DNA from: Nothopassalora personata | Taxonomy: Eukaryota; Ascomycota; Dothideomycetes; Mycosphaerellales; Mycosphaerellaceae | DNA: 64,000 nucleotides | Reading direction: 5' to 3' | Assembly: GCA_033816765.1 (NCBI GenBank) | Contig: CM066287.1 | Span: 5,332,001 to 5,396,000 of the forward strand | Part shown: positions 56,060-64,000 of the stretch, piece after piece | Numbering within the stretch: position 1 is the first letter of the stretch | Layout: each line of letters opens with the position of its first letter | Notes under the pieces: model-generated | What the model was told of the DNA's origin: nothing | Databases searched by the model: none | What the model saw: the letters and a program-made list of their open reading frames with translations, nothing else | Position numbers and translations under genes: made by a program

Positions 56060-58030
56060 ATGCCAGATGGCACCTTGCCCACTCCAAGCGACACTGGCTT
56101 CGTCGCTATCCTCCTGCTCACGCGTTTTCGTTCTGGCCCCAAGCTAGTCTTCCACTATCCGCTGGAGCCGCAGCTGATCTCACGAGCCCAACAAGCGCAG
56201 CGCTTCGATACAGATGATTCTAGCTCAGATACCGATGACGACAACGTTTCTCGTGATAGGAAAAATGTTCGTACGTCTGCCAAAACTGATGGTAACGAGG
56301 ATGGCCACGCAAATGGACGACTCGGCTCAGAGAGCGTCTTTGGTCATTCTGTGGACAGCCTAGAGAAGCTACTGTCTCCCGGCAGGTGGTGCGATAGCAA
56401 GAAGTTCGAGATCAACGTCGATGGCCTTACCTTTGTTGGCCACCCTGTGTATTCCCTTGAAGACGGCGCCTGGACCGTCAAGGAGAAGTCAGCCAAAGAG
56501 ATCACTAAGGCGAAGGATACTACGGATCGACAGTGCGCAGACTATCACATGTACTTGACACCGGGAAGTCTGAATAACACGCCGCCCGACCCGGATCATC
56601 TTCGAAATGCAGAACGTGACTTCACCCACATGCCCGACAGCTTCGACTCGCAAACGATTGACAAGCTCGGTACTTCAGTTGATAGTCATGCCACTGTGTC
56701 TAGTGGAGGACAGGCGACGGAGCAGATGTCACTGTTTCACGTTGTTTTTGTTCTCACTGCCCGCGATTATCGGAGTCAACGACGGGCTCAGGCAATGTAC
56801 AATGACCTTGCGAAGGTGCTCAGCAGAGCTCTGCATTATTGTCAAAAGCAGGCAAACTACGTGTCCAACGAAAGTCGAAGACTATTGGCACTCAGAATGA
56901 ATGCGAAGCAGAACCGTTGGCCTTCGACTGAGCTCTGGAAGCAGATGATCGAGACAAGCGAGCTCGCTTGGGCGCTAAGGGAGATTTTCGACCATGTCTC
57001 GACGGGTTCTGTAGCTGCTATCAGGCTGAATGGCATGGAGATGTCTCTGCACGTCAACGAGTTGGACGATGCAAACAGCGATGACAGCACCAATAAGCTT
57101 GACCCACTTTCTGCTCTGCTGCTTCTGGAACGGAAGGAGACTCTTCTTAAAGAAGTGTCCAATCCAGATGCTGCACCACTGGCACACTTCATTCGAGAAC
57201 ACATGGCAACTAAGAGTCTGCAGAAGAACGCCAACAGACTCGGCGTGCCGGTCAAAGACGTTCTCTTCCTGGCCCAACACCTCCTGAAATGGCGTAAGGC
57301 ACGACTGATTGCACCTTTACATCAACGTAATACCTATGTGGTCAGCCCTAATGCACCACTTGACCAGCTGGCAAAGCTCGTGAAAGACTATGTCAGAGCC
57401 TTTCCAACGTTACCAAGTCTTCCGAACATGCTAAAAGTCCTCAGCGGTAAGCCCATCAAATACGGTCTTCTGGTTCCTTCGAGAGATCATAGAGTCGCCT
57501 ACATGGACATCCTATCTTTCTTGGTGCGGCATCAATTGGTGGTACAGCTAAAGACATACGGCTGGTTGCGACTACCGAAGGATCTGGCCAAGCAAACACG
57601 ACCACCAGGCATTGATCCGAAGAAGAGACCTGTCTCGGTCCGCGCTCTCCTCTCGCCACATCTGCGACCAATGGAAGACGACCTGGAAAGTGTCAGCTCC
57701 GAGAAGACTGCAATTGCAGCGCCGACCATCAAGAATATGAAGAGGTCTGGTCAGGAACTCGCTGCCACTTCAGCGGGAGCCAGCACTTTTGTGATCATCA
57801 CGGATCCAGCTCGGCCTTCCGTAGAGCAATCTCATTTGATTGAGGCGCTGAGGGACAGACTGGAGGACCAGGAGATGGCAGAACACTTCACTTCGTTCCT
57901 GCATCATCTCGATGGCGATCACGCGTTCGAAGATATAGCGGCTAGGCTAGGAATCAAGCGAGTCAAAGTGGAAGGATGGCTAACAGATTTGGAGATGCGC
58001 GGATGGTTGATGAGTGTGAGGTATATTTGA
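56060..58030 (+). CDS. NPR3: Nitrogen permease regulator 3 (SEACIT/GATOR1 subunit)
   Basis: 656 residues. With Npr2 and Iml1 it forms the GATOR1-like complex that restrains TORC1 when nitrogen is poor. The start at 56060 gives the conserved beginning (GFVAILLLTRFRSGPKLVFHYP). Then come an acidic linker, the block LLSPGRWCDSKKFEINVDGLTF...GHPVYS, LFHVVFVL, and a C-terminal winged-helix-like part (HALARLGIK-type end, VEGWLTDLEMRGWLMSVRY). No intron is needed. The open frame extends upstream, but 56060 is the first ATG at the family start. Confidence 0.93.
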   Translation: MPDGTLPTPSDTGFVAILLLTRFRSGPKLVFHYPLEPQLISRAQQAQRFDTDDSSSDTDDDNVSRDRKNVRTSAKTDGNEDGHANGRLGSESVFGHSVDSLEKLLSPGRWCDSKKFEINVDGLTFVGHPVYSLEDGAWTVKEKSAKEITKAKDTTDRQCADYHMYLTPGSLNNTPPDPDHLRNAERDFTHMPDSFDSQTIDKLGTSVDSHATVSSGGQATEQMSLFHVVFVLTARDYRSQRRAQAMYNDLAKVLSRALHYCQKQANYVSNESRRLLALRMNAKQNRWPSTELWKQMIETSELAWALREIFDHVSTGSVAAIRLNGMEMSLHVNELDDANSDDSTNKLDPLSALLLLERKETLLKEVSNPDAAPLAHFIREHMATKSLQKNANRLGVPVKDVLFLAQHLLKWRKARLIAPLHQRNTYVVSPNAPLDQLAKLVKDYVRAFPTLPSLPNMLKVLSGKPIKYGLLVPSRDHRVAYMDILSFLVRHQLVVQLKTYGWLRLPKDLAKQTRPPGIDPKKRPVSVRALLSPHLRPMEDDLESVSSEKTAIAAPTIKNMKRSGQELAATSAGASTFVIITDPARPSVEQSHLIEALRDRLEDQEMAEHFTSFLHHLDGDHAFEDIAARLGIKRVKVEGWLTDLEMRGWLMSVRYI

Positions 58031-58442
58031 GCTTGGATCTTCCGCCCACCGGGCTCGAGGTTCCAAGCGTCGTGCTGCGATTTTTGTTCTCGCAACGCCC
58101 AACAACTCTGCGAACCTCTAGTTCTCAAAAGCACCACGCGCACTCTAGACGCACTCGCGCCGCTGACAGGTCGGAAGCGCACTCGGCGTATTCAGCGCAC
58201 GAGAGAAGCTGTCCCGACAGTGCCACCTGAAGCGTCGTGGTTTGAAGTACGACCACCAAAAATTCCCGCTCTCACCGGGAACACTCACCGGAGGCAGGGA
58301 CGTCCCCTATTTGGCGGCATATCAATGTCTAGTCTCGCGAGTCGGCAGCTCAAGTCAATGGAATAGCTTCGGCGGAGGTCTCAAGTCTCTCCATCCAACA
58401 TTGCCCGGCAGCGGGTTCAGATTTATCGAGTCAGGCTCTGCA
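58031..58442. other. Intergenic, NPR3 to - strand hypothetical gene
   Basis: About 410 bp without a supported gene; a convergent 3' region. Confidence 0.55.
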
Positions 58443-59498
58443 TCAGTGAGTGTCTTCAACTGACTGGCAGTGTGGACAACAACTTTGCTCACCATCAATC
58501 TCCTGAAGATGATTGTGCTCAGTGGCACAATGTCGTACCCAGCCTGCAATCGTTTGAGAGACATAACCACATCCAGTATGTACGCAACATCTCGTCTGGC
58601 AATTGGGATCTAAATTTGCTTCCTGCATCACTAGTCTTCGGTGGCATGAGAGTCGTCGGCAGTAGAAGTTCCGCATGGGATGGTCTTCTTGGTTGGCGTC
58701 TGACCGCTGGTACTGTAGTCGGCGCTCTGGCGTTCTGAGTCGTTCCCGCATTTGTTGGTTCTGGATTTCCTCCCAATGAAGATGTGCAGGTACCCAGTCT
58801 TGCTGGTTCGTGCCGGTGACTGGTGGAGTTGTAGCTGCTTCTGTCAGCTGTTGATTAAACTGTGTAAGTCTCTCCACGGCTGCAGATTGTGATCGCTCCC
58901 ATGTTGACTCCAGGGCCGGCTCGATGAGTGGTATTGCTTCTGGTCCGTTGGTGACCTCTCGACCTAGATTCCGTCTACTCCGATCGATGTTGACCGAGGG
59001 CCATTGCGAGCTCGACGTTGTGTACTGCTCCGACTCCGGTTGCCTCCAGCCAAGCCTACGCATTACCGACTCGGGTGAACCGCCATGTAACACGTCACGA
59101 TTGTCGCTCTGATGTCCTGAGAAATCACAGACTAGTACCGCTTTACGAGCAGGCCTGATCTCGAATCGCACAGACTTTCTCGGGGCAACAATAATGGGTT
59201 CAACCCTTCTAGCAAACGCTTCGAAATCGGGGTTCAGGTCTACGTCCTTTGTGAAGTCTCCCCTAAACCCTTCGGACACTCGAGGTGTAGTCCTTGGTCT
59301 CGGTGGCTGATTAACGTTGATATGTCGTCCAGTCGTTTGTGGTGTGGCCAGCAGTTTGCCACTCGTGAGATGGCTCAGAGGATCCCGTAGCTCGGCTTCA
59401 ATTCCAGAGACGCCGGATAAAGTCGAACACGCCAATCCTTTTGCTGAGCCCACGATTCTTTGGCCTAAGCTTGGCTGTTGTTGTGTCGTGGCCATTCT
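58443..59498 (-). CDS. Cys/His-rich hypothetical protein
   Basis: About 350 residues from a start at 59498 (MATTQQQPSLGQ); an ATG at 59537 would add 13. The first two thirds are low-complexity and Pro/Gln-rich, with one conserved-looking piece (PEFEAFARRVEPIIVAPRK-like). The last 70 residues carry many Cys and His (FYCRRLSCHRR, later GCGYVSQ, HCATEHNH and SCCPHCQ), suggesting a zinc-binding tail. I do not recognise the family. Coding is supported by length and absence of stops; it is not certain. Confidence 0.5.
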   Translation of the reverse strand, partial: RMATTQQQPSLGQRIVGSAKGLACSTLSGVSGIEAELRDPLSHLTSGKLLATPQTTGRHINVNQPPRPRTTPRVSEGFRGDFTKDVDLNPDFEAFARRVEPIIVAPRKSVRFEIRPARKAVLVCDFSGHQSDNRDVLHGGSPESVMRRLGWRQPESEQYTTSSSQWPSVNIDRSRRNLGREVTNGPEAIPLIEPALESTWERSQSAAVERLTQFNQQLTEAATTPPVTGTNQQDWVPAHLHWEEIQNQQMRERLRTPERRLQYQRSDANQEDHPMRNFYCRRLSCHRRLVMQEANLDPNCQTRCCVHTGCGYVSQTIAGWVRHCATEHNHLQEIDGEQSCCPHCQSVEDTH

Positions 59499-59537
59499 CA
59501 TCTGACAGCTGTCCCCCAAGACCTGCGCTCGCTGCAA

Positions 59538-60304
59538 CTGTAGAATCGTTATCGTGTGTCCGCGAGAAGAATGTCAGGGAAAAAGATGGCACGTTCGGGT
59601 TGATATTCCGTAGTCACGACTTGCGCCGGGCCGCTGCCGGAATCGCGTGTGTCACGTTGTGTGGATTATCAGGAACGGCCAACTCGATCGGGCAAATTAC
59701 TCCCCGTCAGCTCTTCATCACCCAACTGCATCACTTCATCAGCTTCGGCTGTCAAATGCTTCGTAGCTTACATTACAAGAGTTTTGCGCGAATGACTGGG
59801 GTGGGGTGTAAGGTGAGATGAAGTGAAGATGATGCTTCGACAGACTCGCGAGATGTAGGAACGTATCTCTCGGGCTTCTCCTCACTGCAAGTATTCGACA
59901 AGGTCATGTACATGGCATGATACTCGTTCGGCAAGCATCAAGTCTCCATCGAGCCGAATATGCTGATGTCCTCTTTGACCTTTTTGCTAGTTAGTCTTTT
60001 GGAATGATCAAGTGTCTATACAGGAACAAACATGAAATCTCGATTGAAGAAAGGGAGCCGCGGTCATTGTTTCGAGCCTCGGCGTTACAGCGCTAAGAAA
60101 CGGCCTTGTCGAAGAACCCGAGCCTGCGTTTGAAGACACAATGCTGAGGTCTGGAATGAGCGGTATGCTCTTATAGACCTCGACGTGCGAGTCCTCGACT
60201 GTAGACTGCGACATTCCATGGCATACTTGAAAGTGTGGCCGTGGCAGAAGTGCGACCCTGCTCATCATCATGATCATTGCGGCACGGCTCCACTGTGATG
60301 CTTC
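59538..60304. other. Intergenic, between two - strand genes
   Basis: About 770 bp; no supported gene. An 89-codon open frame near 60.0-60.28 kb has no recognisable feature. Confidence 0.5.
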
Positions 60305-61204
60305 TCAGATACCATTTATGTGACTGACGAGGAGTTCCGCCATCCTTCTTCCTCCTTCGACGCTCGGTTCCACTCTTGCGACGTACTGATCTGACAACTT
60401 GTCATCCATTGCTTCATACAGTGCGCACGGGATCACCATGGTGCCTTCGATTTCCAGCTTTGCAGTGGATTGCTCATACATCTTTCTGATCGTGGCTTGC
60501 AGCTGCCCAGGATCGCGATTGTAGCCCAGCATCTTGAGCTGCGTTTCTGCCCAGCTAGACTGTTGTCCTTCTAGTGGAAAGTAAATCATGCACACAATGA
60601 CGGCGCGTGGCTTCTGCTTCTCTGTCAATCGAGATATGTACGTCTTGGTCTTGTCGCCGAACAGTATACTGAAGTGCTTCAAGGATGAGGCTGTGCCATT
60701 GTCGATGGAGCTCCGTGAGGTCAGCCAGGCAAGCTGTGCCATATGCCGCATGGTGCTAGCGGTTGGCGATAGTGCGATATCGTTTGCACCGACTGATACG
60801 ATAAGGATATCTTCCGCTTGGATATTATCTCGTATGAACTGGTCGTGAGCCGGCAGTCCTTCATCTCGGTGGCGAAGCAAGGACGCTTCGACCGCGGTGT
60901 TGAGGCAGGTCGCGTTTGCTCCGAGAAGATGATTCATCCAGAAGGCGACGTCAGGCTTCGGAGTTGGTGGCTCAATGAAGTGGTGGTAGACTGCTGGAAC
61001 ATCAATTGGCAGGGGCTCGCCTCCTGGTCCAGTGGAAGGCAGCCAAGCCTTGTTGTCGAGAGATGAATCTCCAGCCAGGAAGACTACGGGTCGATTGGGC
61101 CTTGCCTCGCGTATGATATCGAGTGCTCGAGAAAGATCCGAGACTGGATGCCCAGCCCACTCAAGGAAGAACGGGAGCGCCTTGACCTTGTTCGTCAGTG
61201 CCAT
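60305..61204 (-). CDS. SGNH-hydrolase-like protein
   Basis: 299 residues, no intron. Reads as an SGNH fold: block I VVFLAGDSSLDN (Ser in GDS-type motif), a later Gly/Asn block VSVGANDIAL (block III GxND), and a C-terminal VARVEPSVEGGRRMAELLV where the family usually has Asp-x-x-His. That last block lacks the His, so catalytic ability is doubtful. It shares an upstream region with eIF3d, which runs the other way. Confidence 0.75.
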   Translation of the reverse strand: MALTNKVKALPFFLEWAGHPVSDLSRALDIIREARPNRPVVFLAGDSSLDNKAWLPSTGPGGEPLPIDVPAVYHHFIEPPTPKPDVAFWMNHLLGANATCLNTAVEASLLRHRDEGLPAHDQFIRDNIQAEDILIVSVGANDIALSPTASTMRHMAQLAWLTSRSSIDNGTASSLKHFSILFGDKTKTYISRLTEKQKPRAVIVCMIYFPLEGQQSSWAETQLKMLGYNRDPGQLQATIRKMYEQSTAKLEIEGTMVIPCALYEAMDDKLSDQYVARVEPSVEGGRRMAELLVSHINGI

Positions 61205-61656
61205 GATGCAGAAGTATCTGGGTGGATGCGAACGCGATCGACCAAAGAGTCGAGGAACCGTTGTCGCTGAGACAGCTAGACCGCAAACATGCTCGGCTCA
61301 AGTAGCGACGTCCGGTGGGTACGATGAAGTCGTTGTTGCACAGCCAGATAAACACTTCTCGGCTCCAAGCCTGCAGGTGCTCATCAAGACTGGTCGGCAA
61401 GTAGCGACTCGGAGCAGACGACCAGGGTGTCACGCTCGCACGAACCGACCATGGTCGCCATTACAGCAAGTGAATGTAGCGACACCATATGATGGCGGTG
61501 CGGCGTATTTGTCTACCGTTGCGGCCAGAGTTGTGAACGAGGCACCAAGTGGGGCACTGCCAAGATTTGGACAATTTCTTGGTCTAGCAGGCGCGAGGTC
61601 AAAGAAACACCATCTCGCTGCCACTTTCTCCCTCCGACACATCGCATACCGCAACC
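61205..61656. other. Shared divergent promoter, SGNH gene (-) and eIF3d (+)
   Basis: About 450 bp between two divergent starts; no supported gene. Confidence 0.55.
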
Positions 61657-63471
61657 ATGACGCCCATCGCGTTGAAAGACCTGCAAGAGGTCATCAATGC
61701 CCTGCCCACCACCACCGACACATGGGGTCCACCCACCACCACCGAGACGACATTAAATGGCATTCCATACGCACCCTTCTCCAAAGGCGACAAGCTCGGT
61801 CGCATGGCAGACTGGACCGCTGAGGGCAAAGAGCGAGAGGGACGCGGTGGTAGACAGCAATTCAACAACCGATACCGCGATCAGATTTACGGCGCGGGTC
61901 CAGGTGGCCTCCAGACTGTCTTCAACATCGAGGGACAGAACGAGGAGAGCTCTTTCAGCCTGGTCGATCGCTCGCAGACATCGGCGAGATCGCGTGGCTT
62001 CGGAGGTCGAGGTAGTGCTGTCTTTCGCGGCCGGGGTGGACAGCGCGGCGGCGTTCAGGGCCAGAGAGGAGGGCGCGGCACATTCCAGCGCGTGGGCGGT
62101 GGAAGAGGCGGACAGCAAGGCTTCAACGACCGGGGTCGTGGTGGGAGACGAGGTGGTCGCTTTGGCTGGAAAGACTGGGACAAGCCACAGCGCAACCGAG
62201 AGGCATCCGTGCAGCCCAAGGACTCGTGGCGGTTGCTGGAAGAGCTTGAATTCAACAGACTGTCGAAGCTCAACCTCGACACCGGCGAAGGCGAGGACCT
62301 CGACGACTATGGCTTCCTCTACTACTACGACCGCAGTTTCGACAAGCAGCCAGGTGCACCCACCTCGATGCGCAAGCTTACTGTTCTCGACCGCGCCGCC
62401 TACAACGTTACAACATCGTCCGATCCAGTCATACAAGAACTGGCCGACAAGGACGAGGCCACCATCTTCGCTACTGACAACATTCTCTCGATGCTCATGT
62501 GCGCACCTCGTAGTGTATACAGTTGGGATATCGTGCTGTTGAAGCAGGGTAACAAGATCTACCTTGACAAGCGTGAGGGCAGTAGTCTCGATATGGTTAC
62601 GGTCAATGAGAACGCTGCAGACGCGCCACTCGAGATGAGCGAAGGCAACAAGGACCAGATCAACAGCCCTGGCGCCCTCAAGGAGGAAGCTACACACATC
62701 AACAATGTGTTCCCTCTACAGGTTGTGCAGGAATCCGAGACCATGAAGCGCGACATGAACAACGAGCACCCATTCTACAATGCCAACGAAGAGACCGATC
62801 CTCCTGCGTCCAAGGCATACAAGTACCGACGATTCGATCTTTCTCTGGAGGCCGACACTGAGCCGCTGCATCTCGTGGTCCGTTCCGAGCTGGATGCTGT
62901 CGTGAAGAACAACATCAGTGGCGAGGACCAGTTCCTGACCATTCACGCGCTGAACGAGTTCGACAATAAGGCGCAAGGTGCGGGTGGTGCTCTGGACTGG
63001 AGATCGAAGCTCGCCTCGCAACGAGGTGCCGTGGTCGCCACCGAGATGAAGAACAACTCTTGCAAACTTGCACGCTGGACCGTGCAATCGATCCTTGGTA
63101 AGGCCGATATCATGAAGCTAGGGTAAGTCTGCTTGATGGGATCAAGGTATGGCAGATACTAACCATCTCTCAGATTCGTGTCTCGTGCCAACCCCAAGTC
63201 CACCAATGAGCATGTCATCCTTGGCGTGCTTGGCTACAAGCCTCGCGAGTTTGCTAACCAGATGAACCTGAACCTCAACAACGGTTGGGCCATCGTCCGC
63301 ACGTTCATCGATCTGGTGATGAAGGAGCCAGGCGATGGCAAGTTCGTCCTCGTCAAGGACCCCAACAAGCCAGTAATGCGTCTCTACAACGTGCCACCAA
63401 ACACATTCGAAGAGGACGAGGATGCCGGCGAGGCGTTCTCGACAGTGCCAGAGGAAGGAGTCGATGACTAG
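61657..63471 (+). CDS. EIF3D: Translation initiation factor eIF3 subunit d
   Basis: 587 residues from exons 61657-63122 and 63174-63471 (intron GTAAGT...CAG with an ACTAAC branch). N-terminal region [14 protein letters not shown], then LGRMADW, an Arg/Gly-rich stretch (about residues 105-180, RNA-binding like) and the conserved cap-binding core: [13 protein letters not shown], then the C-terminal [32 protein letters not shown] and an acidic end. eIF3d is part of the eIF3 complex on the 40S subunit and can bind caps. Confidence 0.96.
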
Positions 63472-63636
63472 ATGCCTCTGATCGTCTTTGAAGGCACAGA
63501 CACAATCATCGCGGGTCTTGGCCGCCCTGACAGTGGAGATAACGACCAACGATAACTTCTTCATCTCCACTTTCTTATCGCCTTCAAGAATTCATGAGTT
63601 CGCAATATACAAGCTCAGGTGCTTCTCTAACCTCGC

Positions 63637-63939
63637 CTATCTCAACAGCGCACCAACAACAGCCTGAAGGAATAGTGCTAACAAGACCGTGACGAAGATC
63701 TGATGCACAGTTCGCTCGAACATGTATGTCGACACGATGCCGACGCATGCCCCAGGTATCACTGTGCGCAAGTCGCCTTCATTGCCAGAGCCAAGAGAGC
63801 CTCCCATCGCCCTGCCGAACGCGCCTCTAGCGATGGCTCTCAGACTTGAATTGGGCGAGCGGGTGTCTGCTCCAGCCATGGAATCACCTAGAATATGAGA
63901 TCGGTTGTTGTGCGTCGTACGACATACACCAATCGGCAT
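63637..63939 (-). CDS. Small hypothetical membrane protein
   Basis: 100 residues from 63939, or 80 from an internal Met at 63879 (MAGADTRSPNSSLRAIARG). Basic N-terminus, a Gly-rich middle and a C-terminal hydrophobic segment (FVTVLLALFLQAVVGALLR) that could span a membrane. I do not recognise the family; it could be a small organelle or ER protein. It lies 165 bp after the eIF3d stop, on the other strand. Confidence 0.45.
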   Translation of the reverse strand: MPIGVCRTTHNNRSHILGDSMAGADTRSPNSSLRAIARGAFGRAMGGSLGSGNEGDLRTVIPGACVGIVSTYMFERTVHQIFVTVLLALFLQAVVGALLR

Positions 63940-64000
63940 TTGCTAGCTACCGAATGGATTCATGGTACTGTACTGTAAGATGTGAGTTCTCAATGAGGAC

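Noticed and set aside
61753..62697. 314-codon open frame on the - strand
   Set aside because: Antisense to eIF3d; a shadow caused by its Arg/Gly-rich codons.
35250..63939. A secondary-metabolism cluster around the Zn2Cys6 gene, SDR and acyl-CoA synthetase-like gene
   Set aside because: Neighbours are housekeeping genes and there is no synthase/synthetase core; the acyl-CoA synthetase-like gene is a dead remnant 8 kb away.
1..64000. CRISPR array, operon or other prokaryotic system
   Set aside because: No spaced direct repeats of that type; introns and gene content are eukaryotic.

Overview
The window is filamentous-ascomycete (Pezizomycotina) nuclear DNA, most like a Dothideomycete. Genes have short 50-80 bp GT-AG introns with CTAAC-like branch sites, and the single-copy products are typical ascomycete housekeeping proteins. 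A roughly 28 kb block (about 6.6-34.85 kb) looks hit by repeat-induced point mutation (RIP): CpA and TpG are rare, TpA is common, and every old reading frame is full of TAG/TAA where CAG/CAA (Gln) or TGG (Trp) is expected. The species cannot be fixed from the sequence alone. || Layout. 1-6698: nearly intact Ty3/gypsy chromovirus A (+ strand, 5' LTR outside the window) with gag, a candidate -1 frameshift site, pol, polypurine tract and 3' LTR. Its right end abuts the LTR of an older element, so A appears to have inserted into that LTR. 6699-25587: RIP-decayed gypsy element B on the - strand, itself interrupted by a complete decayed Ty1/copia element C (13027-20300, 176-bp LTRs, 5-bp duplication GTAGA). 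Between B's integrase and its 3' LTR lies a roughly 1,100-codon decayed reading frame that I do not recognise (about 7.0-10.3 kb). About 25.7-32.77 kb: decayed chromovirus D (+ strand), followed by an extra LTR copy and a decayed lysine-rich frame studded with ACCGGT-rich blocks. The RIP signature fades near 34.85-34.9 kb, only about 400 bp before RPB6. || 35.2-64 kb is gene-dense and RIP-poor. In order: RPB6 (RNA polymerase subunit), S-formylglutathione hydrolase, SEN15-like tRNA-splicing endonuclease subunit, a large Zn2Cys6 regulator (-), a short-chain dehydrogenase (-), STT3 (oligosaccharyltransferase), a secreted DUF1254/DUF1214-type protein, an NCS1 nucleobase permease, an HExxH putative metallopeptidase, a broken acyl-CoA synthetase-like gene (-), a mitochondrial 2-oxodicarboxylate-type carrier, NPR3 (nitrogen/TORC1 signalling), a Cys/His-rich hypothetical protein (-), an SGNH-hydrolase-like protein (-), eIF3d, and a small membrane protein (-). 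These are unrelated single-copy genes, not a pathway cluster; adjacency of the permease and NPR3 to nitrogen-related functions is probably coincidence. || The most unusual material lies in the RIP block: the unrecognised long frame, an antisense frame inside the copia element, three near-identical 26-bp palindromes, and the ACCGGT blocks. Boundaries inside the RIP block are approximate unless stated otherwise.
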